Shown here: in pieces, positions 16,961 to 25,631 of the stretch
How positions within the stretch are numbered: position 1 is the stretch's first letter
How the letters are laid out: every line of letters starts with the position of its first letter
Assembly (NCBI RefSeq): GCF_000022025.1
Contig: NC_011879.1
Coordinates: 1-64,000 of the forward strand
DNA: 64,000 bases
From: Pseudarthrobacter chlorophenolicus A6
GTDB taxonomy: Bacteria; Actinomycetota; Actinomycetes; Actinomycetales; Micrococcaceae
Direction: 5' to 3'
Made by a program: the position numbers and the translations under genes
The notes under the pieces: generated by a model
Seen by the model: the letters and a program-made list of their open reading frames with translations, nothing else
Database searches by the model: none
Told to the model about the DNA's origin: nothing

Positions 16961-17626
16961 ATGACCACAACCACCACCCACACCCCGGCCGCGCCTGCAG
17001 CGGAACCGTCCGGAACGAAGCCAGGTGCGATCACCGAGATGATCGCCGTGATCCAGGCACAGACTGTCCCCGGCACGATCGAACGCCTGGACGGCTCGAC
17101 GGCACTGGAGAACCCGTTCATCCGGGTCGACACCGACACCGTCCGCTTTCCCAACGGCGCCATCGGCAAGTACTCCACGGTCACCTCCGGGACCGGCCTT
17201 GGCGTCATCGCAATCCCCTTCGTGAACTTCCGCGGCATCCCACACCTGGGACTGGTGCGGCAGTACCGCTACCCGGCAGGGGAGTTCACCCTCGAATTCC
17301 CCCGTGGCGGATCCGAGGACCTGACCCTGGACGAAGCGGCCCGCGAACTCGTCGAAGAGACGGGCCTGGACTACAACTCGGCGACTCTCCTCGGCACCCT
17401 CCGCCCCGATACCGGCATCCTCACCACCCAGGTCTCCGTCTGGAAGACCAACCATGGCAGGGAGCATCTGCGCCCTGGCCACGTCGAAGACGAAACTGGT
17501 GCCAAGGTCGAGTGGTACAGCTACGGTGAACTGCTGGGCCTGATCCGGCGCGGCAAGATCACCTGTGGCATGACCCTGGCCGCCCTGGCCCTGCTCACCG
17601 CCGGCGGAAACATGAACTGCCCCTAG
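16961..17626 (+). CDS. Nudix hydrolase A, ADP-ribose-pyrophosphatase-like
   Basis: 221 aa. Nudix core REL-x-EETGL preceded by EFPRGG, as in NudF-type ADP-ribose pyrophosphatases, with the upstream QYRYPAGE strand. The segment between the Gly and the REL is about two residues shorter than the classical GX5EX7REUXEEXGU box. Cleaves a nucleoside diphosphate linked to X; substrate not determinable. Paralogous to 21801, and both follow a tagged gene. Confidence 0.82.
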   Translation: MTTTTTHTPAAPAAEPSGTKPGAITEMIAVIQAQTVPGTIERLDGSTALENPFIRVDTDTVRFPNGAIGKYSTVTSGTGLGVIAIPFVNFRGIPHLGLVRQYRYPAGEFTLEFPRGGSEDLTLDEAARELVEETGLDYNSATLLGTLRPDTGILTTQVSVWKTNHGREHLRPGHVEDETGAKVEWYSYGELLGLIRRGKITCGMTLAALALLTAGGNMNCP

Positions 17627-17635
17627 GCCTGTGAC

Positions 17636-17663
17636 GGGCCCGCACCACTACCGGGGCGGGCCC
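17636..17663 (+). terminator. GC-rich hairpin after Nudix A
   Basis: Arms GGGCCCGC (17636-17643) and its complement (17656-17663); no T-run. Confidence 0.5.
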
Positions 17664-17750
17664 CTCCGGCGCAGAATGGTTTCCATGAAGGCCCTCCGCT
17701 GGAAGCGGCGGCAGCGCCATTGTGCGGACCCGGTGCAGGTTTCCCCGCAT

Positions 17751-17761
17751 GCCGCACACAT
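17751..17761 (+). promoter_or_regulatory. Class-1 motif GCCGCACACAT
   Basis: Seven nt before the ATG at 17769. Confidence 0.7.
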
Positions 17762-17768
17762 GAGCGCC

Positions 17769-18158
17769 ATGACTACTTCAACAGCCGCCGCACCGACCGT
17801 AACCACTCCCGCCGAACGCGCTGCCGCCGGCCGCCAGGCCATCGCCGATTGCCCTGAGGCCTTCGAGGAACTCCAGGGCGAAGGTGACCGCGAACTGGTC
17901 GAGCACGCAGCCTCCAAAGACGAGAACATCCTGCAGGCACTGGAGGCCATCGGTGAGCTTTCCACCGACGAGGCTCCCTACTTGGGCAAGTTCCTCGCCG
18001 AACAGCTCGTGGAGGACGCCATCGAAGCTGAAACCCAGAAGCAGCTCGGTGCCTACCGCGCCGCCCGCCGCAACGCCGCCCACGCCGCCGACCAGGCGCT
18101 GGCCTATGAGGCGAACGACCCCAAACACCCCGACTTCCTGGATCGCATCGGCGCTTAG
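17769..18158 (+). CDS. Hypothetical helical protein, 129 aa
   Basis: Thr/Ala-rich start, then acidic and Ala-rich helices (FLAEQLVEDAIEAETQKQLGAYRAA). Leaderless. Unrecognised. Confidence 0.7.
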   Translation: MTTSTAAAPTVTTPAERAAAGRQAIADCPEAFEELQGEGDRELVEHAASKDENILQALEAIGELSTDEAPYLGKFLAEQLVEDAIEAETQKQLGAYRAARRNAAHAADQALAYEANDPKHPDFLDRIGA

Positions 18159-18166
18159 CGGCACCC

Positions 18167-18177
18167 GCCGTACACAC
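18167..18177 (+). promoter_or_regulatory. Class-1 variant GCCGTACACAC
   Basis: Anchored on GCCG; 7 nt before the ATG at 18185. Confidence 0.55.
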
Positions 18178-18184
18178 AAGGGGC

Positions 18185-18595
18185 ATGAGCCCTGTCACCC
18201 GTGTCCCCGGCGGCATCCCCGCCGGCGGCCAGTTCGCGCCCACCGCCCACTCCGAGCCGAGCATCAGCCTCGGTGCGACCTTTTCAGAGAGCACCATTCG
18301 GTCGATCACCAACCGGCACCAGGACGACGAGGGCGTCGCGACGATCGACCTCACCGAGGTCCAGCTCGCCGCAGTCCGCGATCATATCGACCGGACCGGG
18401 GACTTCTCCTACGCAGGAGTGCGGAAGGCCGCCGAAGAAGCCTACTTCGCCGACAACGGGTACACGCCAGCGGAGTTCAGTGACTACATCCAGCGGAACG
18501 GCGACGTCAGCAACTACTTCGCTGACCCGAACGCACTGCGCCGCGACATCGAGCAGGCACGCAAAGACAAATACCGCCCTGCGTACGCCGACTAA
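18185..18595 (+). CDS. Tagged protein 3, 136 aa
   Basis: Tag variant RVPGGIPAGGQFA then HSEPSISL; the Gln-Pro of the consensus is Val-Pro here. The body is a small helical domain (GDFSYAGVRKAAEEAYFADNGYTPAEFSDYI). Leaderless; followed 15 bp later by another tagged gene. Confidence 0.8.
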   Translation: MSPVTRVPGGIPAGGQFAPTAHSEPSISLGATFSESTIRSITNRHQDDEGVATIDLTEVQLAAVRDHIDRTGDFSYAGVRKAAEEAYFADNGYTPAEFSDYIQRNGDVSNYFADPNALRRDIEQARKDKYRPAYAD

Positions 18596-18610
18596 TCAAA
18601 GGGATCCGCC

Positions 18611-19222
18611 ATGACACTTCCTGACCGCCAACCCCAAGGCATCCCCTCCGGAGGCCAGTTCGCCTCCAATACCCACGCCGAACCGGACGTGACCCTGCCA
18701 CGCTCAGCCAACCGATTCGCTGACATCGACGACGTCCGGGACCTCGACGCAGCGGCATCTGCCGCACTCAACCCCTTGCTTCTCCCTGACGCCACTGACC
18801 ATGACGCCGAAAATGCCGAACAAGTCCGCGATGAATGGATGACCCGCCGCGAACAGATCTTCGCCGTCAAGCGGCGCACGGAAAGCGACGCTTACGCAGA
18901 ACGGCTCGAAATCCAAGCCGACGAGCTCCTGGAAAGGGCTGCACGGGCCAACCTGCGAAACATCGCCGACCGCCTCCTGGAGGAGTACCCAACAGCCGCG
19001 ACCCTGACTCTGTCCCGCGACTACGACGACGGCAACCTGGCCATCTACGTCGAGTCGGTCCGGGACAGTGAAGGAGCGGATCTGCGCAACCATGACGATG
19101 TCCGCGACGCGGCACAAGAACTCGTCATCGAATACAGCTCCCGGCAACTGAACCGGTTCGTCGACGATGGCCCGGTAAACCTGGCCGAAGCCGCCGCCTG
19201 GCACCGGAACACCAGCCGCTGA
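18611..19222 (+). CDS. Tagged protein 4, 203 aa
   Basis: Tag RQPQGIPSGGQFA then HAEPDVTL. Ribosome-binding site AAAGGGA. The C-terminal half (DRLLEEYPTAATLTLSRDYDDGNLAIYVESV) resembles in style the C-terminal half of tagged protein 12 at 45769 (ILEEHPEAVTAHIQ...DNGVFVDGATV), suggesting a related body. Confidence 0.82.
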   Translation: MTLPDRQPQGIPSGGQFASNTHAEPDVTLPRSANRFADIDDVRDLDAAASAALNPLLLPDATDHDAENAEQVRDEWMTRREQIFAVKRRTESDAYAERLEIQADELLERAARANLRNIADRLLEEYPTAATLTLSRDYDDGNLAIYVESVRDSEGADLRNHDDVRDAAQELVIEYSSRQLNRFVDDGPVNLAEAAAWHRNTSR

Positions 19223-19269
19223 TCACTGGGCTAGACTCCCACCCGTACCAAAACCCACACAAGGACACC

Positions 19270-19905
19270 ATGACCGTCACCATCACCCGCCAGCCCCAGG
19301 GCATCCCCGCCGGCGGCCAGTTTGCACCCCTCACCCGCTCGGAACCGTCCGTATCCCTGGACACTCCACTGACGCGCGAGCAGGCCCTGGACCTGTCCAC
19401 CCTGGTACCAGGCGAGTCCCGCACCATAGGCCGGGACGTCCACGGCATCGATGGGATTGAAACGATCACCCTCACGGACAAGGGACCCCTCCGCAAGCCG
19501 TCTGTGCCGCTGTTCATCGAACCGTCAGCGGCGGCTCGCGTCGCCCCGGAGAACCACCTCTTTGAGTTGCGGTACACCCTGCCGGCCGAGGCGAACCTGA
19601 AACCCCTCTACGAGTTCGACGACTGGAGCTACCGCCGCGCCCGCCGCGCGGCGCAGGCCGGAATTGAAGACCTCGCCGGGCTCGGTCCCAAGCCGTGGCC
19701 GACGCCGGGCTCCCACCTTCCCGAAACCACTGTGGAGCTCGACGAGGAAGGCGACTTGGCCTTCACCACCTACGAGACCTACCCGCAGGGCGGCGCCATT
19801 GACCACGAGGACTTCGAATCGTGGGCCTCTGAATACTCCGGCTATACGGACCCGAAGACCCGCCAGGAACTGGCCCTCCGCATCCAGGACAGCTACAACT
19901 CCTGA
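19270..19905 (+). CDS. Tagged protein 5, 211 aa
   Basis: Tag RQPQGIPAGGQFA then RSEPSVSL. The start follows AAGGACACC, and TAGACT at 19232-19237 is a candidate ordinary -10 box, so this tagged gene may not use the class-1 motif. Beta-rich middle, helical C-terminus. A terminator follows. Confidence 0.82.
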   Translation: MTVTITRQPQGIPAGGQFAPLTRSEPSVSLDTPLTREQALDLSTLVPGESRTIGRDVHGIDGIETITLTDKGPLRKPSVPLFIEPSAAARVAPENHLFELRYTLPAEANLKPLYEFDDWSYRRARRAAQAGIEDLAGLGPKPWPTPGSHLPETTVELDEEGDLAFTTYETYPQGGAIDHEDFESWASEYSGYTDPKTRQELALRIQDSYNS

Positions 19906-19916
19906 CCAGACACAGA

Positions 19917-19949
19917 GAAGGCCCGCCGCTGAACCAGCGGCGGGCCTTC
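19917..19949. terminator. Bidirectional terminator
   Basis: 15-bp arms 19917-19931 and 19935-19949 between convergent genes; TTCTT follows. Confidence 0.88.
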
Positions 19950-19964
19950 CTTCTTGGAACGGAA

Positions 19965-20552
19965 CTACCGCCTGCCGGACCTGGACCGCGGTGCGCTCTT
20001 AGGTGCCGCCGGCACCTTCTTGGCCGGCTCGGACTTTTTCGCAGGTTCGGGTGCCTTGGCCGGAGCGTTGGTGGTCGCCTTCGGAGCAGCAGGAGCAGCG
20101 GTCGGAACCGAGGGTGCGCGGGAGGGAACAGGCGCTGTGGTTGCCCTCGCCGGAGCGGTCGGCGGCTGGAAGTCGCCCGGAACGGGCTTGTACACGGACG
20201 GGTAGGGCATCGGTGTCCGGTTCGTCACGGGGGCCCTCCCGGCGGGCGTCCTGGTTGCCGTGTAGGACCGCCCGTTGAACGAAGGTGTGTAGTAGGCGCT
20301 GTAAGGGCTCAAGTAGATGTACGACGGGTGGGCGATGAAGTACGGCGGAACATAGCCGGCATAGTGTGGCCCGCACGCCAGCGGCGGGACGCAGCTCGTG
20401 GACGCGGAAGAGGAATACCCGCCGCCGATCGTTCCGACGCTTGATGCCGAACGCTCGCTCCTTGGCGCACAGCTGGCGATCGCGATCACGATGATGATGG
20501 CGGCCACGGCGGCGGCGGCGATGAGTGCGAACTTCTTCTGTTGAGGGCTCAT
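19965..20552 (-). CDS. Exported Tyr/Pro/Ala-rich surface protein
   Basis: 195 aa. An N-terminal hydrophobic helix (ALIAAAAVAAIIIVIAIASC) is followed by a Ser/Gly region, a Tyr/Pro-rich stretch (HYAGYVPPYFIAHPSYIYL) and a long Pro/Ala/Lys tail (APAKAPEPAKKSEPAKK). The low-complexity tail looks like a cell-wall-spanning segment. IASC may be a lipobox, which is uncertain. Start set by the class-1 motif 7 nt upstream. Confidence 0.75.
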   Translation of the reverse strand: MSPQQKKFALIAAAAVAAIIIVIAIASCAPRSERSASSVGTIGGGYSSSASTSCVPPLACGPHYAGYVPPYFIAHPSYIYLSPYSAYYTPSFNGRSYTATRTPAGRAPVTNRTPMPYPSVYKPVPGDFQPPTAPARATTAPVPSRAPSVPTAAPAAPKATTNAPAKAPEPAKKSEPAKKVPAAPKSAPRSRSGRR

Positions 20553-20559
20553 GCGCGAT

Positions 20560-20570
20560 ATGTGTACGGC
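20560..20570 (-). promoter_or_regulatory. Class-1 motif GCCGTACACAT (minus)
   Basis: Seven nt before the ATG at 20552; divergent from the copy at 20593. Confidence 0.65.
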
Positions 20571-20592
20571 GGACCCTCTCAGCTTCATCAGG

Positions 20593-20603
20593 GCCGCACA
20601 CAG
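20593..20603 (+). promoter_or_regulatory. Class-1 variant GCCGCACACAG
   Basis: Six nt before the ATG at 20610. Confidence 0.55.
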
Positions 20604-20609
20604 ACAGGC

Positions 20610-21044
20610 ATGAACACCACAAGGCAGCCCCGAGGAATCCCTGCAGGCGGCCAGTTTGCCCCAAACATCCGCACCGCACCGATCATTACCCTCGGACAAG
20701 ACATCGCTGACACTGACATCGACCACTACTTTGATGGAGGAGTCGACGACATCGTCCTCGCGCCCTGGGTCGCCGACGGGATCTTCCCCAGCTACTACGA
20801 GGGCTACTGGCGAGATTTGCCGGTCGAGGAGATCGACCCGCGGGGGCTCCGCCGCACCCAGAAGCGGCTGCTCAGGAAGCACCTGGAACGCGCCGCGCGG
20901 GGCGCCGAACCCGAGGGCGGCGACGTCCCCTGGATAGTCCGCTACAAGGGTGCCGCCTACGTGGTTGACGGCCATCACCGCATCGCTAACGCAGTCCATA
21001 ACGGCTGCCAGAAAGTGTCGGTGCACGTCGTCGAGCTCGGGTAG
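20610..21044 (+). CDS. Tagged protein 6, ParB/sulfiredoxin-fold-like
   Basis: 144 aa. Tag RQPRGIPAGGQFA with a weaker second half (RTAPIITL). The body ends in WIVRYKGAAYVVDGHHRIANAV, the DGHHR box of ParB N-terminal-like nuclease/NTPase folds, preceded by an Arg-rich helix. Whether it cuts, binds or hydrolyses CTP cannot be told. No separate ParA is visible. Confidence 0.78.
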   Translation: MNTTRQPRGIPAGGQFAPNIRTAPIITLGQDIADTDIDHYFDGGVDDIVLAPWVADGIFPSYYEGYWRDLPVEEIDPRGLRRTQKRLLRKHLERAARGAEPEGGDVPWIVRYKGAAYVVDGHHRIANAVHNGCQKVSVHVVELG

Positions 21045-21075
21045 CAGCAGGCGCGACTGACACTCCCTGGCGGCA

Positions 21076-21086
21076 GCCGCACACAA
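21076..21086 (+). promoter_or_regulatory. Class-1 motif GCCGCACACAA
   Basis: Seven nt before the ATG at 21094. Confidence 0.65.
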
Positions 21087-21093
21087 AGCGGGC

Positions 21094-21804
21094 ATGACCA
21101 TTTCACGCATGCCCAAGGGCATTCCGTCCGGCGGCCAGTTCGCCCCAGGCGCCCACGGCGAGGCGGACCTCAACCTTGACCGAAGTGACCGGCTCCAACC
21201 GGCCGACATGGGTCCCGACCAGATCCGCGACTGGGTGTGCGCGCAGGCCAGCCATCACCTCTCCCCGGTCATCGGCTGGATACGCCGCGATGCGGCAAAA
21301 GGCAACGACACCAGCCAGCACCTCACTACCTTCAGGGAACGAGTGGGGCGGCTGGCAGATGACGTCGCAGACCGCTTCTCGGCCATGCCTCAGGGGCTGC
21401 AGGAACGCATCGGCGCCACCAACGTCGCCAGCGAAGCAATCTGGGGCAACATCCAGCCCGTGTTCCAGGACGTCCTGACCGCCTCCGGTGATGATTCGCG
21501 CATCACGGCCATCCGCTGGCGGACAGCCGCCGCGGCCGCAGCCGACGAGATCGGCAAGAAGGTCACCGCGCCGGCACCCGTCCTGGACGGCTTCACGGCT
21601 GGCCAGGTGGAGGAACACATGGCCAGGACCGAGCACCAGAGGCAATGCGGATGCGTCCTGAATGGTGACGTGTGCTCAACCCCGGAGTACGGGGAGAACT
21701 GGCGCTGGCGGATGGGCGTGCCCAACGTGGAGGGCATGTTCGAGGCCTTGCAGGAGATGGCGGCCGCACGGGACGCCAAGGCAACCACCGAGGAGAACGC
21801 ATGA
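21094..21804 (+). CDS. Tagged protein 7, 236 aa
   Basis: Tag RMPKGIPSGGQFA then HGEADLNL. Helical body; near the C-terminus HQRQCGCVLNGDVC has three Cys that could bind a metal. Overlaps the Nudix B start (ATGA), as tagged protein 2 sits next to Nudix A. Confidence 0.82.
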   Translation: MTISRMPKGIPSGGQFAPGAHGEADLNLDRSDRLQPADMGPDQIRDWVCAQASHHLSPVIGWIRRDAAKGNDTSQHLTTFRERVGRLADDVADRFSAMPQGLQERIGATNVASEAIWGNIQPVFQDVLTASGDDSRITAIRWRTAAAAAADEIGKKVTAPAPVLDGFTAGQVEEHMARTEHQRQCGCVLNGDVCSTPEYGENWRWRMGVPNVEGMFEALQEMAAARDAKATTEENA

Positions 21805-22391
21805 CCATCATCACCGACACGGCCACACCGATCACCCGCCTCGGCGGCCGGACAGCGCTGCAGAACGCCTTCATCCGGGTAGACGTCGACAACGTCATCC
21901 TGCCGGATGGCCGGACCGGGGAATACTCCGTCATCACCGGCGGAACTGGACTGGGCGCCCTCACCATCCCGCTTGTCACCGCCGCCGGCGGCCATTTCTT
22001 CGGGTTCATCAACCAGTACCGGTACCCAGTGAAGACGACCCTGCTGGAATTCCCGGCTGGCGGGACCGACAGCTTTTCGGCAGCAGAAGCGGGACGTGAG
22101 CTGTTCGAAGAAACCGGACTAACGCTCACCGATGCGACCTTCCTGGGCACCACCTACCCGGACCCGCTGTTGAACTGCGAAGTCGCGGTCTGGCTCAGCC
22201 GCCAGCCCGAAGAGGCGCTGGCCGTCACTCATCGCGAAGAAGAATCCGGCGGCGTGCTGCTCTGGTACAGCCACGAGGAGGTCCGGGAAATGATCCGCTG
22301 CGGCCTCATCCGGTCCGGAATCACCCTCTCGGCACTGATGATGCTGGAGGTCTCGGGGCTCCTGACCGGGCCGGGCGGCGTACGGGACTGA
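21801..22391 (+). CDS. Nudix hydrolase B, paralogue of Nudix A
   Basis: 196 aa. Shares LGGRTALQNAFIRVD, TGGTGLGALTIP, NQYRYPV, EFPAGG and REL-x-EETGL with the protein at 16961, including the same shortened Nudix box. Translationally coupled to the tagged gene upstream. Substrate unknown. Confidence 0.82.
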   Translation: MTIITDTATPITRLGGRTALQNAFIRVDVDNVILPDGRTGEYSVITGGTGLGALTIPLVTAAGGHFFGFINQYRYPVKTTLLEFPAGGTDSFSAAEAGRELFEETGLTLTDATFLGTTYPDPLLNCEVAVWLSRQPEEALAVTHREEESGGVLLWYSHEEVREMIRCGLIRSGITLSALMMLEVSGLLTGPGGVRD

Positions 22392-22396
22392 GGGAC

Positions 22397-22407
22397 GCCG
22401 TACACAT
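22397..22407 (+). promoter_or_regulatory. Class-1 motif GCCGTACACAT
   Basis: Seven nt before the ATG at 22415. Confidence 0.65.
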
Positions 22408-22414
22408 GTCAGGC

Positions 22415-22957
22415 ATGAGCGCAGACATTTCAGCACGCCAACCCAAGGGAATCCCGGCCGGCGGCCAGTTCGCCGCAACAGTCCACGGTGAACCGGCAGT
22501 AGCCTTGCCGGCGCAGCCACCGGTCACCCAGGAGCAGTTTTCCGCCCTGATGACCGAAGAACTGGCAGTGAAAATCGACGCCAGCCTCAAAGGCAGGATC
22601 CGCGGCAAGGACTGGTACTCGGGCAGCAGGGTCGACCAAGTGTTCGAGGCTGAGCTCGACGACGAGGGAGGCCTGTCGGTCTATACCCGCCAGCCCAGCT
22701 CCGATGAAGGCGTCACCTACGCCATCTCAATGGCTGACGGTACGGCCCGGATCACCCTCAACGACGACTACAACACGGGCGTGAAGCCCAGGGACCTGCA
22801 CCCGGAACTCTGGACCGGGCCGGATGATGCCGTCCGTGAAATCTCCCACGTCATCCTGGACATGGAAGGCGGAGTCACCGAAGCAGCCGCCAGCCGCGGT
22901 GAAACGCCGGACGGCTTCGCCTCAGACGCCGAGTACCGTCGCTGGAAGGAACGATGA
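22415..22957 (+). CDS. Tagged protein 8, 180 aa
   Basis: Tag RQPKGIPAGGQFA then HGEPAVAL. The body alternates strands and acidic turns (VDQVFEAELDDEGGLSVYTRQ). First of three tagged genes joined by ATGA overlaps (22415, 22954, 23937). Confidence 0.83.
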   Translation: MSADISARQPKGIPAGGQFAATVHGEPAVALPAQPPVTQEQFSALMTEELAVKIDASLKGRIRGKDWYSGSRVDQVFEAELDDEGGLSVYTRQPSSDEGVTYAISMADGTARITLNDDYNTGVKPRDLHPELWTGPDDAVREISHVILDMEGGVTEAAASRGETPDGFASDAEYRRWKER

Positions 22958-23940
22958 GCGCCCGCCAGCCGGCCGGTATCCCTGCCGGCGGCCAGTTCGC
23001 CGCCTCCGCCCATGCCGAGCCGGGCATCGCACTGACAGCAGCACCGGCGCCGCGCAACAACATGCCGGCGCTGGGTTCTGCGGCCACAGGCTACGTCGAC
23101 CGACTTGATGACGCCGGGAACCTGATCCTCCAGATCCGCCTCGAACACGGCAAGCCCAACGACGCGCCCGACGGAACAGCCGCCATCATCCACTACTCAA
23201 CCGCGCCCACGGGCTGCACCCGCGAGGTGTTCTACACCGATGGCGTCCTGCACGACGGTTCCGGTGACAAACCCACCGAACGCCTGACCTGGCCCTCCGG
23301 ACGGAGCGACGTCGTCCGCGGCTTCCGGCGCCCCCACCAGGGAAACACGGTCCCACAGGACTCCCCGGACGGACAGCCAGCGTCTGTGCGAACCACCGCC
23401 GAAGGTCATGTCGTGACCGGTTACTACACCGACGGTCGCCTTCAGAACCCGGCACCGCGCACCCCCGCCAGGGTCGAAGTGCGCACCGACGGAGCCCGCG
23501 TTGAGCAACATGCCCCGTTTGGAGAACTCGCGGACCTCCCGGATGGCACACCATGCGAGCACCACTTCGGACCGGCCGGTAACTTGATCGCCGAAATCCG
23601 CCGCCACGGCGGCTACGGCTGGGACTCCGACTACGGCGACGCATCCGAGCGCCGCTACCGGGACGACGGGACCGTCTACAAGGAAGTCTTCCGATACCGG
23701 GGACAGCTGCTCGACTCGCCGGTCGGCAAGCCGGCACTCGTTGAGTACGCCCCGGACGGCAGCATCGCCAGGGAAGTCCGCCGGCCCTCCATGGGAGATC
23801 CCGACTACGGCAACTACACCTCATTCGACTCCAGAGTGACGCGGCAACATGCGTGGCCGTACACCCGCAAGAACCCGCTTCCCCGCTACGTTCCGGAGGG
23901 GCCCGGGAGTCAAGGGCGCGCCGGGAACGGGGCCCGATGA
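22954..23940 (+). CDS. Tagged protein 9 with MORN-like repeats
   Basis: 328 aa. Tag RQPAGIPAGGQFA then HAEPGIAL. The body holds about six repeats of the form YxxDGxLxxxxGxPAxVxxxxDGxxxxE, the antiparallel strand pattern of MORN/YwqK-type repeats (for example YYTDGRLQNPAPRTPARVEV and FRYRGQLLDSPVGKPALVEY). Such repeats often occur in toxins, antitoxin-like proteins or membrane-associated scaffolds. Function unknown. Confidence 0.8.
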   Translation: MSARQPAGIPAGGQFAASAHAEPGIALTAAPAPRNNMPALGSAATGYVDRLDDAGNLILQIRLEHGKPNDAPDGTAAIIHYSTAPTGCTREVFYTDGVLHDGSGDKPTERLTWPSGRSDVVRGFRRPHQGNTVPQDSPDGQPASVRTTAEGHVVTGYYTDGRLQNPAPRTPARVEVRTDGARVEQHAPFGELADLPDGTPCEHHFGPAGNLIAEIRRHGGYGWDSDYGDASERRYRDDGTVYKEVFRYRGQLLDSPVGKPALVEYAPDGSIAREVRRPSMGDPDYGNYTSFDSRVTRQHAWPYTRKNPLPRYVPEGPGSQGRAGNGAR

Positions 23941-24503
23941 ACAGGGACCGCCAACCGAAAGGCGTACCATCGGGTGGAGAATTCGCGGCCAGGCAGCATG
24001 CCGAACCGACGCTCGAGCTTGGGGGAATGCGACCGATGAAACCAGTGCGTGGCGAACTGGAAAGGTCAGGCGACGAAAGCATCTCCGCGGAAGAGGCCCG
24101 TCGACTCTGGTCCCTGGCCAAGGGGAGGATTGGCAGCGACTCCCTGGGCGCGTATGAACAACACGCGTTCGATGCAGGGCGGAACCTGGCACAGAACCGG
24201 GCCACACCTGCCGATGTCCTTCACGACATGGTGGTGTCGCGGAACAAGGACGGACTGCAGCACACGCGGAGCTGGTTCATGGACAAAATCCCGTTGAGTG
24301 AGCCGCTGCGATCTGTCGTTGACCACCCGAATACGTCCGCCGAGACGCTTTATGTCATCGCCGCAACTGGCCTGGACAAGCGGGAAAGCGAAGCCGCCAA
24401 AAAGAGGTTGAAGGAGTTTCGACGCGGCGCAACCTTGCGCCAGAGGATTCAGCTCGTCGCGGCCAAGTGGAGGGCAACCCGCCCGGAGATCCCTGGGAAG
24501 TAG
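23937..24503 (+). CDS. Tagged protein 10, 188 aa
   Basis: Tag RQPKGVPSGGEFA (Glu for Gln) then HAEPTLEL. Body helical and basic, including a segment (LVDHPNTSAETLYVIAATG-like) resembling a short HEAT/Armadillo-style repeat. ATGA overlap with the MORN-like gene. Confidence 0.78.
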   Translation: MNRDRQPKGVPSGGEFAARQHAEPTLELGGMRPMKPVRGELERSGDESISAEEARRLWSLAKGRIGSDSLGAYEQHAFDAGRNLAQNRATPADVLHDMVVSRNKDGLQHTRSWFMDKIPLSEPLRSVVDHPNTSAETLYVIAATGLDKRESEAAKKRLKEFRRGATLRQRIQLVAAKWRATRPEIPGK

Positions 24504-24592
24504 CTGACGGACTCTGCGTCAGCTCCACAGCAATCCCCGCCAACTGTGGCGCCGCATAGTGATTTGTGAGAGCCCGCCGCCGGAGGGCGGGC
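24502..24592 (+). terminator. Two hairpins after tagged gene 10
   Basis: Perfect 8-bp arms 24502-24509/24517-24524 begin inside the stop codon. A second 7-bp GC stem lies at 24572-24578/24586-24592. Neither has a clear T-run. Confidence 0.45.
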
Positions 24593-24668
24593 CGTGGCGG
24601 CCACTGTTTCTTAGCGTGGAGCAGAGCGGAGCTACGAGTCATCAACCCAAGAACGGAACGCAATACCC

Positions 24669-25148
24669 ATGAGCACCACTACCCGCAACGACGACAAGCG
24701 GCTCAAGACGTTGGCAAACGGACGCCGCGTCATCAAGGCCAAGGACCGCTACATCTTTGGTGCCTGGCTTCTGGACTGGTCCATCATCCTGGTCCTCTCG
24801 CTGGGCACCTACATCGCACTGCTCAACGGCGACCCGCTGGTGGCACTCATTGCTGCCCTCGCTGTCTGGCCGGCCGGGTCCTTCATCTATGGCCTGACCA
24901 CCTGCCACCGCCGCTCCCTGGGGCAGGCCGCCGCCGGCACCCGCACCGTCCGTCTCGACAACGGCGGCATCCCTGGATTCTGGCGGGCAGGATGGGTCAT
25001 GTTCGTCCGGATGGTCATCTACCCGTTCGTCGTAGCGGTGCTGCTGCTCGGTGCCCTGGGCGGGTCAGCGAACGCCGACCTGGACGCAAAGGACCGCCAT
25101 GTCTCCATCGACGTCCGCGCGACCGCGGCGCTGGAAGGACAGGACTGA
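24669..25148 (+). CDS. RDD-family membrane protein
   Basis: 159 aa with three membrane helices. Family positions are visible: KDRYIFGAWLLDW near the start, a central loop with RSLGQAAAGTRTVR (the G-K/Q-x-x-x-G-x-x-V element), then a final helix pair. RDD proteins are small, poorly characterised membrane proteins, some linked to ion or solute transport. First of a four-gene run. Confidence 0.85.
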   Translation: MSTTTRNDDKRLKTLANGRRVIKAKDRYIFGAWLLDWSIILVLSLGTYIALLNGDPLVALIAALAVWPAGSFIYGLTTCHRRSLGQAAAGTRTVRLDNGGIPGFWRAGWVMFVRMVIYPFVVAVLLLGALGGSANADLDAKDRHVSIDVRATAALEGQD

Positions 25149-25150
25149 GA

Positions 25151-25621
25151 ATGGTCTACGACCGGGAACGGTTTGCACGCGAGGACGCAGTCTACGCCGA
25201 ACACAAGAAGGCTGTGGCCGGTGGCGAGAAGCGCGTCCTGCGCAAGACCAGCACCGGCGAACTGCACAGCTACCCGGCAGACGAGATCGGATTCACCCCC
25301 GGGAGCGGACAGCCCCAGGTGAGCAGTTGGTGGGGCATGGGCATCATCATGGTTTTCATGATCCTCCTCCTGGCCACCGGCGCGTGGCTCTTCCAGCGCC
25401 CGCTCTGGGAGGGGAACCCGCCGGAGTGGGGCGCCTTGTGGCTGATCGGTTTCGCCGGACTCATGACGCTCTATGCATTCAACCTCGCCCGTGACGAGTA
25501 CAGGGCCACCCGGCTGCGCAAACTTCGCGGGTCACCGAAGCCGAGCAGCAGCGGCCAGGTCGACATCAACCTCCTGGAGCTCGGCCAGAAACGTCCGGAC
25601 CAGCCCGGCGACTCCCGATAG
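25151..25621 (+). CDS. Membrane protein, 156 aa
   Basis: Two helices (WGMGIIMVFMILLLATGAWLF and LWLIGFAGLMTLYAF) between charged ends. Starts 2 nt after the RDD gene stop. Unrecognised; probably works with it. Confidence 0.75.
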   Translation: MVYDRERFAREDAVYAEHKKAVAGGEKRVLRKTSTGELHSYPADEIGFTPGSGQPQVSSWWGMGIIMVFMILLLATGAWLFQRPLWEGNPPEWGALWLIGFAGLMTLYAFNLARDEYRATRLRKLRGSPKPSSSGQVDINLLELGQKRPDQPGDSR

Positions 25622-25631
25622 GATTCGGCTC

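Noticed and set aside
24566..25150. Upstream extension of the 25151 membrane protein
   Set aside because: The extension overlaps the RDD gene out of frame and is low-complexity His/Arg/Pro, typical of a shadow frame.
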